The notes: generated by a model not told the origin, from the sequence alone. A stretch of 64,000 nucleotides of DNA from Dipteris shenzhenensis (GCA_047967505.1 CM106538.1); one strand, 5' to 3'; counted from the stretch's first letter, positions 47,521 through 59,680 are shown. A program made the numbers and translations.

Positions 47521-48164
47521 AGCTAAAGGCATTGATATTAAAGATGTATCTAGCCATTAGGCATAGTTTTTAAATTAATTAACAAAGAAATAATCATAGA
47601 TTGTCATTTTATTTTACATCCCTCCAAAAGATTATTACTTTGTCCAATTACTTTTACATGTAGTCTTGGTCTTAGATTAAAAAATTTTAAAGTATAGATT
47701 GAAGCATGCAAATGGGGATGAAAGACTTAGCAAACATAAACTGATCGCTGTGAAACCTGTTCTCAATCCTATCTGACTAAATTACTGTGTTGAACTTATA
47801 CATTTGTGAGAACCTTGTAATCATGTGTGATGCTTTTTTATGTTCCTTATGTTTTTTAGAAATAGTATTATGACTCTACCTTAAGCTTAAGAGAGGTACA
47901 ATTCTCAAAAACATTATCTAGATCAAGTTGTGAACCTTTTGCCAAAACATCAAAAGGACACTTATATGTCCCATTAAGCTACCAAACTAGTGTTAAGGTT
48001 GAACATATTGCAAGAGGCTACAAGAGTAGTAAAGGAAAAAAGAAACATATATTAACAGAACCATATCATGTGTTCATTTCTTCTTAGAAAATAGCTACAT
48101 ATCAAAATGGTGAGTAATTTTGTGATGCAGATTACAAAAAATCAATGAGATAGAAGGGCCTAGC
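47521..48164. other. No gene seen
   Basis: AT-rich sequence after the LINE tail and before the copia fragment. No coding signal is visible. Confidence 0.4.
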
Positions 48165-48520
48165 ATGCATGCATGCCTCTTTGAGTGTTGTTATACAATG
48201 CAAGTGTGGAAAGCGGTAGGAAAAAGCTTGAAGGGCTCACAGATATTCATAAATATAGATTGGAAGTTAGCTTTACTAGTGTTGGCATATGTAGTGCAAG
48301 CCGACCTTGACATCCATCAAATGGATGTCAAGACTACTTTCCTCCATGGAGAAATCTCTGAAGAGGTCCAACCTCTTGGATAAGAAGATTCCCTTCATCC
48401 TCATCAAGTCTGTCGATTGCATAAATCCCTCTATGGACTTAAACAAGCCTCTCATGCTTAGTTTGAGAAAATAAAGTTCTTTCTTCAACGAATGGGTTTC
48501 AATCCCCCAAGTACCGATTC

Positions 48521-48643
48521 AAGTATTCTTCAACATATCAAGGATTAGTTGCAATCACAATTTGATATGGTGGACTTAGGAGAGTTGGGATACTGATTAG
48601 GAATGGAAGTTTATAGAAACCGATCAATCAACAAGTATTCTTC
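48521..48643. repeat. 112-bp tandem duplication split by a solo LTR
   Basis: AAGTATTCTTCAACATATCA at 48521 recurs from 48633 after 112 bp. The second unit is cut after 11 bases by the LTR at 48644-49338 and resumes at 49344, ending near 49435 (GTTTATAGAAACCGA). The order of events is clear: duplication first, LTR insertion later. Confidence 0.92.
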
Positions 48644-49338
48644 TGTAAGAAAATAGTACGCAGCGGAAGATAACAACAAAACGCAAGTACACGATGGAAA
48701 GCTGGAGAGAATACAAAAAATTCTGATATACCAAACTGCTGATACAACTGATGGTTGGCTGTCCACCCGTGCGCTCTACAGACAGAGCTTCGATGGTGAT
48801 CTAGACAGATGCTGGACGGAGGACTATGAGCGTGAAGAACTGGTGATCTGATGATAGGGGGTGGCCACTTATATAGTGTAAGTGGTTGACGGTCGGCCCT
48901 GTAATAGGCAGTCGGCCTAATAGACAGTCGGCCTGGAAGACCAACCGACCCTTCAGAAAACATGCCGTCGGGCAGATGAAGGATCGCGCATAGGTCATAC
49001 CGTCGGGCCTGGGGCTACCGGCAGCCCCCGGACCCTGCCGCTGGGGGCTTTGCCCCCAGACCCCCACCGGGGGCCTGCGCCCCCCGGACCCCCTGCTATC
49101 GGGGGGGCTATCGCCCCCCCGAACCCCCCCTTTGTGCAGACGGGTATCTACTCTTGGCTCCTAAGCCGTCTCATAACCATCTGGTCTACTCTAAGACCCC
49201 TTCCAGTGTCTAAACTGGGGATCCCTCCCAATATCTGATACCCATCATGGCTTCTCCTCATATGGGGGCCTTACAACATTGGGTACACAGAATATTGGTG
49301 GGTTACATGAGAGGTGGACATTTGAGCTAACTCTAACA
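48644..49338 (-). mobile_element. Solo LTR, 695 bp, with 5-bp target duplication TCTTC
   Basis: On the minus strand it starts TGTTAGAGTTAGC at 49338 and ends TTTTCTTACA at 48644. Identical TCTTC flanks are at 48639-48643 and 49339-49343. A TATA box (CACTATATAAGTGG, near 48868-48880) in the minus orientation supports the strand. Between 48960 and 49140 the LTR is extremely GC-rich, with several perfect hairpins (GGGGGCTTTGCCCCC and similar). There is no internal region: LTR-LTR recombination has removed it. Confidence 0.9.
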
Positions 49339-50105
49339 TCTTCAACATGTCAAGGATTAGTTGCAATCACAATTTGATATGGTGGACTTAGGAGAGTTGG
49401 GATACTGATTAGGAATGGAAGTTTATAGAAACCGAGCTACCGTCCTTATTCACTTACATCAACAAAAGTATGTTCATGATCTCCTTGGCCGCTTTTGACT
49501 ACTACAAGATTGTAACGCAGTGGCTATTCCAATGGAACCTAATGTTGTCTCCATTTTGAATGGTATCAAGACTCATCTAGAAGTGACTTCTCTTCCTTAT
49601 CATAGATTGGTTGGTAGCCCTCTACACCATAGTATGTTGGAAACACACATTGCATTCTCTGTGATTATAATGTCTCAACATAGTTTGAAGCCTACACCAC
49701 AGCATTGGTAGATTCTCAAGCACATCCTCCGATATCTCCAAGGTACTCCCACTCACATTCTAACATTTTAGTGACAATTTGATCATGATCTTGAGCTTGA
49801 AGCATTCTCAGATGCCAATTGGGGATCTAATCAGCCCATTGGGCAATCCGTCAATGGATGTTGTTTTCTAATCAATGGCACTGTCATCATCAATTGGTTT
49901 AGTAAACCATAGTGCATTGTTGCTCTCTCATCTACTGAGGCTAAGTACATGGCCCCTTCTCTAGCACATCTTGTGAAGTGTGGCTTTGTCGACTGCTCTT
50001 TGACCTAGGGATTCTATCTCCATCCATGCCTACTAATCTTTGGTGTGATAATCAAAGTGCCATTGCACTAACCAAAAATCACATGCTTCACCCTCAAACA
50101 AAACA

Positions 50106-50692
50106 CTCTTGGTACAATGCACTTGTTGCTTGCTCCTAGGTGAGATCCTTGTTTGTCATTAAGGAACTTTGAAAATTGTGCCAGGTGCTGGGCAAGGATT
50201 GAAACAACTTCAGCTTTGGTTGCTCCACTAGTGTCTTGTAAGCTTCACTTGCACATGCAAGTTGATTGAATAGTTCTTTCATGGATCTGACATGTGCCTT
50301 CAGATCCTTGCCATTTGAATATTAAAGGTTTTCTAGCTTATGGAAAATATGTAGTATCTTCATTTCAGAACGCTTCTCATACTTTTGTATAAGCTAATCC
50401 TAGAGCCCTTTATTGGAATTGCATGGGGCTTCGAGCACTATTTCCCTCTTCAGACTAAGTCCTACAGCTGCCAGAGCTTTATCTTTTTGGACCTGCCAAG
50501 CCTTTCCTTCAGCATCCATCTAAGGCTTCTTCTTAGACCCATCCACCATGGCATAAAAGCTTCCACCCTTCAACTGTAAGGTCATCATTCTTTTCCATGT
50601 AGCAGAACCAGTGCCATCAAACATAAGGACAAGGCACAATGTGGAACTTGATGACGTCGAAGCCAACATGACATGCTCTTCCTAGCTTAACC
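50106..50692 (-). pseudogene. Copia gag N-terminal region, minus strand
   Basis: Minus-strand reading away from the primer-binding site gives LMFDGTGSATWKRMMTLQLK, GSFYAMVDGSKKKPWMDAEG, ALAAVGLSLKREIVLEAP (near 50470-50420), IQKYEKRSEMKILHIFHKLE and FQSLPSTWHNFQSSL (near 50200). This is the UBN2-type gag of copia elements. It has frame changes and stops and is cut at about 50105 by the plus-strand copia RNase H sequence. Confidence 0.78.
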
Positions 50693-50704
50693 GCTCTGAT
50701 ACCA
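50693..50704 (-). promoter_or_regulatory. Primer-binding site (initiator tRNA-Met), minus strand
   Basis: The plus strand GCTCTGATACCA is the exact complement of TGGTATCAGAGC. A four-base gap separates it from the LTR end at 50709. Confidence 0.88.
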
Positions 50705-50708
50705 ATAA

Positions 50709-51044
50709 TGAAAACAAAACTAAGATGCAAATAAGCAAACATACAACAAACAATAATAGGAAATCAAGAGCACATTTCATTCAGTATGCACAAGCCTTCT
50801 TATACATCATCCTCATCGATCATGATCCATCTTCATCCGCAATCCTCACGGAGGCTCATGCACCCTCTTCATGATCTTAAGCATGCTCTCTACCCATTTA
50901 GCCAACTGGAGGTGGTGCATCAAATGTGAGGTGGTGCACCGGATGATTTCTGTGCATGTGCGTGTGCATTACCACATCGGCTTGTGCATGCAAGGTGCCA
51001 CGTAGACTTATTTTCATGGGCATGTTTGCACATGAGTTCCAACA
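50709..51044 (-). repeat. 5' LTR of the minus-strand copia element, 336 bp
   Basis: On the minus strand it starts TGTTGGAACTCATGTGC at 51044 and ends GTTTTCA at 50709, next to the primer-binding site. A TATAAGAAGG box lies near 50805-50815 in the right place for its promoter. It sits only about 47 bp upstream of the start codon of the glycine-rich protein gene at 51091, and transcribes away from it. Confidence 0.75.
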
Positions 51045-51090
51045 AACTTAAACATAACAAGTGTAGAGGTTGATATCCATAAACACGGCA

Positions 51091-51918
51091 ATGGCTCGCA
51101 AGCAAGCTCTGATTCTAGTCCTTGTGGTGTTGGGGGCGCTCATCAACTATCATGCAGTCGACAAGGTGGAAGCTTAACAAGGAAGATAAGGTAGTTCCCA
51201 TGGATGCTAACACACAAGCTGAGGGAGGCTACGGCAGTTGCAAGAGGTTATTCCTACACGTGTTTGTTTTGTCGTATGCATCAGGATGCCATTGCCAAAA
51301 AGGCAACCGAAAATTGTTTTGCATGTATGTGCAAAAGTTCTTGAAACATGGTGATCAAACCCTAGATGCCACCATTGTGAGGCTGTGGCACTGCTCCATA
51401 CATGACCTTGTGCATGTGTGTGCACATTAATCTACATATGTGTAGAGAGGTGCACACCTCCACCTCTGATGCCAAAAATCTAGCACCGACTAGTAAGGCC
51501 CCACTGTGAGTGCATAAGACAAAAGGAAGTGACCTAGAAATAACGTTGGGCCACTATGGGGGCTTGGAGGTGGTTATGGAGGTCATGGAGCTAGATCTCG
51601 TACCCAAGACAAGGAAGGGTATGGGAGCTATGGTGGATGTGGAGGCTATGGTGGCTATGGTAGACACAGAGGTGTTGGAGCTACCTCTCACACTCAAGAA
51701 GAGGAAGGCTATGGTCATTATGGTGGACATGGTAGTGGAGGCTATAGTGGTCGTAGTGGGTATGGTGGACATGGAGTGGGTATGGGCATGGAGGACATGG
51801 AGCTACATGTGAAATTGAAGCTGAGAAGGCTATGGAGGCTACTAGTGGGCTTGGGGATGGCTATGGTGGTGGACATGGGGGGGGGCTATGGTGGGCACGG
51901 TGGGGCAAGTGTTGAGAG
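51091..51918 (+). pseudogene. Secreted glycine-rich protein gene, damaged
   Basis: The ATG at 51091 gives a signal peptide, MARKQALILVLVVLGALINY, followed by HAVDKVEA and a stop at 51175-51177. A one-base shift moves to the frame with NTQAEGGYGSCKR and a cysteine-rich part (51200-51300). From about 51552 a frame rich in GGYGGHG, GGYGGYG and GHYGGHGSGGYSG runs to about 51770, shifts, and continues with YGHGGHGATCEIEAEKA to a last GYGGGHGGG near 51880. This architecture is that of plant cell-wall glycine-rich proteins. The middle may hold an intron or an insertion. Two frameshifts and a premature stop suggest inactivation. A copia LTR has landed in its promoter region. Confidence 0.6.
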
Positions 51919-54900
51919 GTAATGCTGCAGTTATCTCATTGTGCAACTCTGTCTTATTCCACTAACTAACAGTTTGTGTTGCACATGTGGAGCTCTCCTT
52001 CAAGAAGATGATGTAGTTGTTAATAGATCAAGGGCAACTTGTTCCCTTTATCATTAGATAAAAGCTTCTCTTCTTGAAAGACTCTAATATGTGCATGCAC
52101 AGGCACAAGGTTTAATAAAGTAGTTGAGTACCTACATATATAAGACATAGTGAGAGCACCCGAATGTACCACATGCATGGTAAATCTCTAGAATTCAAAA
52201 AATTCATATAGCATTTCCCTCTAGTTCATGCATTTTCTTTTTCTAAAGCACGACTATTTATGCTACCTTATGTAGGTCAACTTGGCCCACTATTAGAAAG
52301 TATTCCTATCACTCCCCAAACATAGCAATTGTGATTACCCCGAGACTTGCATCTTATACTTGACAATTTCATTATATTAGGGATCCTCTCAAGGTACCAA
52401 ATTCATTCGTTCCGTCATGAAAAATATACTAACACATAACATCATTGACATGTTCTATAAAAAACAAGGTCTTGCACCAAGAAACCTTGCTCAAAGTTCT
52501 AAATCAACTTCACAACAAATCAAGTTTTAGCATTCCATCCGATGTAGAATTACCATTCTTATCCACACTCCTCCCACATAGTGTATAGAAGTCAATATAG
52601 GATTTCATGTTGTATTCTTCACATCATGTACTACGCTTAAAGCCAAATAGATATAAGTAGTCACTAATAAGAAAGTGATATTTAATACTCTTTGGGGTCT
52701 TGAAAGGTTCTAGAATCAATCCTTGGACAATCATGAACCCTAGAATAGACTTTTGAAGATGTATCCCTTAGGGTTGACGCAACAGTTTCCAAAAAGCGAT
52801 AGGTGAAATAATATACCTGATCTTACTTGAAAGATGGTGATCTCTCTTTGTACTTTTTCAGGAAGAAGTCATGTAGGTTGGACAAAATCAAGATTCATGT
52901 AGAGGCCTGCTTGCACTAAGATCCAAAGACATGTAGTCACTAGGCAATATCCTTGTCCCATCCTTGTACATTCTTGTCACCATGCTAGCCAATTTGGCTT
53001 TTGGTAAGGTGCTGAAAGATAGGCAACTCACAATATAGCGGTATAATTTTGATCAAATCTGGATGAGAAGATGTAACCACTACCTCATAAGGCCGCATCC
53101 ACAAAGGCAAACTAGCCTTTATAAAAATGTATTCACAGCACCTTAGTGTTAGAAATAATGGAATGGTCTACAGTTGATATTAAAGACTCCATGTGTTTAC
53201 ACTCTACACTTGCTATTGCAATACCCTATGCAAGTGGACTCACCATATAAATGAGACACAAGTTGCATTGTAAGGTTCTCTTGTGTGCAATAATCACTAG
53301 TCTTAACTATCATTTGCATACAAAATCACCTTGAACATCTTCAAAATTCAGGCATTTAGGCTTAGCCTCATGGCTTAGCAATAGGAATTGGAAAAGTGAG
53401 TTCTACTACAAGATGATAAGGGTCTTGCAATGAAGCCCAATAGAATTGTGATCAAGCAGCTTATCGAGCACAAATCCTAGTCTTGAGAAGAGCCAAATTT
53501 GAAAACCCTCCTTATCCTCTCCATATGCTCCCAAAGTGCTCCCACAATTCACCACCTAGTGCCTTTGTCTCCTTCGGGATAGAACCTCCACTGCATTAAT
53601 GATAGAGTGCACAATAGAGGTTCACAGACTAAGTAGACCCACGAAATGAAAACTTGAAAAACTACCAATTTTTTGGAAAACTCCATAAATGAAAACTTGA
53701 AAAACTTTCAAAAGGCACTAAGACCGATATACACAAAGAAAGTCAATGGAAAGAAAAACATGGGTGATCTCCCTCAATAATTCAGATTGTACCAACAATT
53801 CTCAATTGTATGATTACCATTATCATTGCAAATTTGACCTTGGACAATTGCATAGATTTGCCTTCTCTTCAATGTGTACTACATTTGGGACCTTAAAATC
53901 TTGTGGATTCAATTTCTTTTATATCCTTGTGGGTATTTCTTCAGCACAATATATTGGTAATGCACCTTGTAGTGACAGAAATATGGAATGGGGAGACAAT
54001 AGAAATACCTCTAAAATAGATTCATAAACACGTTAAGATGAGTAGGTATATGTATTCCATAGCCAAAGAAGATGCCTAATAGAAAATCAAATATCTGCCC
54101 TGTCACATTTTAGAGGATTGTGAGTATTACTATTTGGTGTTTTACTTTATTTTGATCTAACGATGAATCGTGAAGACGAAAATGGTTGTCATTTTAAAAC
54201 TTATGTCAATTTGGGATTTGGAATCTGCTTCTTGATAAAGTTGACAAATATAAAATTCTATTGATGATGAAACAAACTTTTTATCCAAAAAAGGAATTTT
54301 TGAAATATGAATGGATGCAAATTTCAGTCCACTAAAAGGAAAAAACTTTTGTCATGTAAGACTTCCATTGATGAATCAAAATTTACCTTTTTAAGATGAA
54401 ATTGTATTGTATTCATGGAAAGTTATTTTTTTTGAATGAGAATTTTTGTGTGTTCACGTTTATCAACAAAGTGGATTCCAAAATCTAAAATTTCATCAAG
54501 TTTTGAAAACGACAACTGTTGTCATATTCATGCTTTTAGATCTAGCCATTGTAAACTTAATACTATATTTTTGCAAAGGCTAGATTTCTAAATTGAGCCA
54601 TTGGATCAAAGTAAAATGATAGATTATAGTAATCATGATTAATTAAAATTTGACCATTTGAATCATTGGGTTTCTATCTAGATCTAAAGGCATGTTTGCT
54701 TTGAATAAACCTCTTTTATGGTCATGGACTCCATATCCCTACCCATCTTAATGTCAAAATATATAACTTAAACACTTTGATCAGCTTTGTACAAAAAGAA
54801 AAGTTATTTTTTAAGACAAAACAGTAGCCCCATGTAAAAGTGTTTCATCAAATTATATTGGATCTCAAAGTAACATCAATTATATTAACTATCAGTTTGT

Positions 54901-55681
54901 GGATAGCATGCTATATATAACAACTATTCTAGAAATGTATATTGGTACAAAACTTATCAATGAGGACAGTGTTATTACTTATGTGGAAGTCAATTGATAA
55001 AAAATTATTTCAACTAGTGCGCCTAATGGAAAGTATGATCCAAAGATCATTATACAAGATGACAAAGGAAAATGGCCGAAGAGGAATACTATCTAGTGGC
55101 TCAAACACCATATTAGAGAATTTGGGAAAATCCTAATAATTTGGGAACTTTTGAGGGGTTGTAATTATGTAACATTCAATGTTTTTCATTGATTTTTCCC
55201 ATAGATTTGGCAGTCCATCCAAATCTTGCAAATGTGCATGGTTTGCATCAACATAAATAAAATGTCAAATGTTGAGGTTTCGACCAATGCATGGTATTTT
55301 TTGAGGAGTTTCAATTACAATGCATTGAGTGCACTCCATTGACTTTCTCCTTGGATTTGGCTGTGTATATGAAACTCACAATTTGGAGTGTGCCTGTTCT
55401 GTATTAACCGAGAAAAAAACATCATATGTTTGAGTTTAATGAAGCATTTTTTGCCTCTTGTCGAATCAAAAACACCATTTTAGTTTAGTTGCAGAAAAAG
55501 TAAGAATGCAACACTAGTCCATGATATTTTATCGAGTGTGCAGAACTTGCAACCACAAAGCAATGGTCTGCAAAAAAAAAGATAAAGAAAAAAGATCAAT
55601 GTCATACCTTCCAAATATTTATCAATATTCAATTAAATTATCATTGTGCAAGGAAAAAAAAGTCATGCTTTTCAAGTACCT
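51919..55681. other. No identified gene; possible decayed coding at 52750-53160 (minus)
   Basis: On the minus strand around 53160-52750, low-stop readings in more than one frame occur (for example KLASMVTRMYKDGTRILPSD near 52990-52930 and SLPLWMRPYEVVVTSSHPDL near 53115-53055). They look coding-derived but I cannot name the family. The remainder, 53700-55680, is AT-rich with no signal. Confidence 0.35.
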
Positions 55682-58600
55682 TCACTCCATTGTGGAGTCA
55701 GCATCAGAGTCAGAATCTATTCTATGAGACAAATTGGATAAAGCTCGCTTGTGTGCAATGGTTGGTATCTTCACCTTGATGGGGAGGTTGCTACTCTTCG
55801 AGGAAACCTTCTTTGAGAGGTTACATTTTGGAACCCATGACCATACAATAGCATCAATAGATTCCCAATGTGGAGGATCACCTTTATTGCACATCCAAAT
55901 CTTGTTCCAACAATCTCCATACACCTCCTCAATTTGTGCATTGTGTCTTTTGCATATAGGTGCCCAATATTGTATGAAAACCTTCTTGAATTTTTTAGAT
56001 TTATTATCCTTCTGTACATCAGTTTGAGCAATGCCTAGCCAAATTGGGTAAATTTTTTCTGTTGGTTAGACCAAAAGAAAGTGTCCTTTTTGTACATCAA
56101 CCATTGGATTAAATGATTGTTTTGGCTTTTTCCTTTGAGGTCCACAGTAGTGATCATTCAACTCTTCAATTCCTTGAAACTCATCATTTTCATTATCAAC
56201 TACTTGCACACAATCAATATGTTGCGTCTTTGGCCAAAATCTCTCATACATGCCCTCTACACTATTGTTTGGTTTATCAAGCTCATCAATCATGTTCTTC
56301 TAGTACTTCACTACTGGCTTGTAAAACTTTGTGAAAGATGCTTCTGGACCTTGCAAGTGCACCCATTTTTCCCAAAAGCATACATACTCCTTGATACCAA
56401 CTATCACATCTAAGTGATCCTTCACATACTCGAACATGATTACACAAGGTGGCTCTCCACTTGGTAGCATTGGATGAACATTCGGATGTCTCTTCCACAA
56501 CTCAATGCCACCTTCACTTGGTTGGCAATCTAATGATCGTGGATGCACTTTATATTGCATGATAGGAGCTTCATTTCACATAAAGAACCGAAATTGGAGA
56601 GGCTTTGAGTGTCCCACTAAAGAATCCTGTCCATTGCATAGGCATCCATCAACATAGCTCTTGAAATCAGGGACTTCCGTTACCAAAAATGGCATTGGAG
56701 AAGACTCCTCACATTGTCTAAAAGTATCCATGAGATGTGCAAATGTTAATGTTTGGCTAGTTCTTAACCTCTCTGAAAACCTACTAAACATTGCATCAAT
56801 ATCCTCATGTGTATGCCCAACCATCAAGAATCCCAATTGAATTGACTTGAAAATCCCTCGAGCAACAAGTAATGATAGGTATGCAAACAAGTACCTATTC
56901 TTGTTTTCAGAACCACAATTATCCAACTGCAACAATAGGTGTTCGGGTAGTTTCTTATAAGGATTTTATTGATGGGAACTTCCAAGTCCAAGGTCTTTGA
57001 ATGTTCCACCCACTGCTCCAAGATGAAGTTGTTGCTTGCCATTAGAAACATAGTGAGAATCCAATGCTTCTCTTGAGGTTAGCGTGTTTAGTAGAGCGTT
57101 GTTAGACCTTGGCATCCCATCATGTACCAAATCTCCAAGTGCATGGTTATCAAATCTTTCAAGATTTCTCAAACACAAAGCCAATGAACCAATTGTGAAG
57201 TTAGGATCTGACGGCCACAAGGATAAAGAAAAGTGACCATAACATCCTTGACCATGTCCATGTGTTATCATTCCAGTCAAAGACACTAGGAGCTGAAAGA
57301 ATTTGTCTATGTCCTTTGAACGATTGCATAATCTAGGGATGGCTGTCTTCTTTTGGTCCATCTTATCATGGATAATGCACAAGTATGTCTGAGGATACAT
57401 TTCAAAAAATCTACGCCAAGTGTAGTACACATTTCTACAACTTTTTTGTTGTAACATGTGCTTTCTTCTATCTTCCATCAACTTATTACGTTCATTTTGG
57501 CATTTTGGCCTTGATTGCACTACATAAACCACACTTAGAGAATTCACTTGTTTTTGACAAAGTTAAATGCTTGAATTCAGAGTGCCATATGTGGATGAAC
57601 GTGGAAGTTGACATCTCCTTACAACCCAAACTATGCTTTAATTGCATGTTAACCTCATAGAGAATATCAACTTGCTTGTATACATCTGGTATCACCAACT
57701 GTGTTTCCCTTGATCCATCTTGAAGTGTTCTACTTTTGTGTGGAATACACTCAGAATTGTTATCCACAAAATCTTGGATTATGGCTCTACCTAAATCTGT
57801 GTGGTCCCAACCTCTCCGCACGATTCCTTTATTACCGTGCATGCACCTTCATATACCAATTTCAAATTGCTCCCTGTATCAATAAAATGTTGTTTTTGGA
57901 ATACCATGCATTTCATACCATGCTCTACAACAAACTTGAATACCATTCAATGAAAAGACATATTTGAACTGCCTATTGTCATCTTTTCGACAAGCAACCC
58001 CAAGAGTGTCATATACATAATTGGTGCGAGCCTCCAAACTTTGGCCCCAATACTCTATGCGTAATTTGCATATCATTTGACGATCGGCAAATCGATAACA
58101 ATTTTGTTTACAACAATCAATCATAGATACTTTTGTGACTGCATCCCTTGTGAGTCTAGATGATGCCAATTGCATGCCATGTTTTTTAGCTTTCCTTTTT
58201 ATCATGCAGTAACGCCTCTTTTTTGTGGATTTTTCCATTGGATCCTCATATTCCATGTGCTTTTTCCCAGAACCACTTGGAGAATTCATGGTGTCATTGA
58301 TTCTTAATGAAGTTCCATCTAAAAAGGTTATTTGTGCAATGGGCCATTTTATTAAGTGGATGGTATCGATGCCTGATACATCACTATGATACTTTTCAAT
58401 TCCCACACCTAGATTACCTTCACCAAGCATCTCAAAATTTATAGGTTCAAATTGGTAGACATACAAAACAACACCCTCTGCAATGCTCTTGGTTTTCTGC
58501 TCATCCCATATTAAAACTTTATTGTCCTTCCATGATTCTCGAATGGAAAGCTCATCATATTCACATAGAGGTTCAACATCAATGGTATCCGATGTTATAT

Positions 58601-58905
58601 CATTCATTGGTATAATAGCTCCATTGACATTGTCCACACAACTCATTGATTAGGCTTTCCAACAAACAACACTACCCAAAGCCTCATAGACTAAGAATGC
58701 ATCCATTGTAGGAAATGGAAGAAGTGCACTTTCATCCATACAAATATCGATCGCCACCGATACATTATTTTCTCCCAAGGGCACACCTTGGCACATGTCA
58801 TCATGTGATGTAGAGAATATTGTCCCAATGGCAACAATCTTTCCACTGACAAGCAAGTTGACTTTAACCCCCACTTTCAATGTGGCACCTACATATTACA
58901 TAGCA
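55682..58905 (-). pseudogene. Transposase-like gene: DUF8039-like N-terminus and DUF7869-like catalytic-type domain
   Basis: Read from 58905 down, one frame runs about 1,070 codons with one shift near 57500 and a handful of stops. Domain 1 (58900-58650): GATLKVGVKVNLLVSGKIVA, then QGVPLGENNVSVAIDI, ALLPFPTMDAF and EALGSVVCWK, resembling the DUF8039 module of plant transposon proteins. Domain 2 (58646-57880): acidic, then a basic segment (MEKSTKKRRYCMIKRKAKKH) and a Cys-rich block (DCCKQNCYRFADRQMICKLR). Domain 3 (57842-56570): CLRNLERFDNHALGDLV, LQLDNCGSENKNRYLFAYLS and GFLMVGHTHEDIDAMFSRFS. The DN..(G)SENKN and GHTHEDID motifs define DUF7869-type proteins and look like an RNase H/DDE-type site. 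The C-terminal part continues to 55682. Stops at 58650, 56966, 56576, 56294 and 56063 mostly fit CAA, CAG or CGA decay. Family activity is unproven. Confidence 0.72.
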
Positions 58906-58934
58906 TTTATTATAGTTCAATATTGATATCTGAT

Positions 58935-59680
58935 GGTGTGACTGGCTACATGGCCAAATCTTCACAGACCATGGTGCTTTGAAAGGGAGATAGCAAGATT
59001 TGTCCACACTACCAAATCTTCCGAGACACTGGTGCTTTCAAGAAGCCATCAAGATTTATCCACACATCCAAATCTACTTAGACCTTGGTGCTTTGAAAGA
59101 AGCCAAATCTCCACATACCCTGGTGCTTTGAAAGAAGCCCACAAGATTTGGCCACATGGTCAAATCTCCCCAGACCCTGGTGCTTTGAAAGGAGCCAACA
59201 AGATTTGGCCACATGGCCAAATCTCCTAAGACAATAGTGCTTTGAAAGAAGCAATAAGATTTGGCTACATGGCCAAATTTGCTCAGACCTTGGTGCTTTC
59301 AAAGAAGCTAGCAAGATTTGGATGCACGGCCAAATCAAGACCTTGGTGACTTCTTTCAAAGCACTGAGAAGATTTGGTTGTGGTGTTCTTTCAAACTTGG
59401 GGAGATTTGGTCGTGTGGCCAAATCTTGTAGGCTTCTTTCAAAGCACTAGGGTATGGGGAGTTTTGGCCGTGTAACCTCCTCTTGCATGCTTCTTTCAAA
59501 TCACTAGGTTTTGAGAGATTTGGCCGTGTGGCCAAATCTTTCAAAGCATTAGGGTTTGGGAAGATTTTGCCATGATGCCAAATGTTGCTAGCTTCTTTCA
59601 AATCACTAGGAAGATTTGGCCACATGGCCAAATCCTCTTTCAAATCACTAGGAAGATTTGGCCACATGGACAAATCTTCA
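58935..59680. repeat. Palindromic satellite block A (about 55-60-bp units)
   Basis: About twelve units carry the core AAGATTTGGCCACATGGCCAAATCT (itself an inverted repeat) and the spacer CCCTGGTGCTTTGAAAGAAGC. Up to about 59330 the spacer reads in this direction; after about 59345 it reads as the reverse complement (GCTTCTTTCAAAGCACTAGG). The block is therefore an inverted array with a switch point near 59340. It abuts the 5' end of the minus-strand transposase-like gene. Confidence 0.92.

Larger units (their letters stand above)
48165..50105 (+). pseudogene. Ty1/copia RT and RNase H fragment, plus strand
   Basis: Plus-strand pieces in order: RT with DIHQMDVKTTFLHGEISEEV (48309-48370), CRLHKSLYGLKQASHA (48415-48465), DMVDLGELGY and GMEVYRNRATVLIHLHQQKY (49376-49470), VAIPMEPNV (49520), then RNase H with FSDANWGSNQPIGQSVNG (49808-49860), ALSSTEAKYMA (49923-49955) and the NHMLHPQTKH box (50079-50105). 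The YVDD region is missing, consistent with a deletion. A 112-bp tandem duplication and a solo LTR interrupt it. Stops are frequent. The match ends at about 50105, where minus-strand gag of another element begins. Confidence 0.85.

Noticed and set aside
51554-51772. Minus-strand serine/threonine-rich frame
   Set aside because: Antisense of the glycine-rich repeat region.
52860-53150. Phosphatidylinositol 4-kinase pseudogene, suggested by LPLWMRPYEVVVTSS
   Set aside because: The kinase-like words fall in different frames and no DRHNGN or DFGF motif is present; the similarity may be chance.
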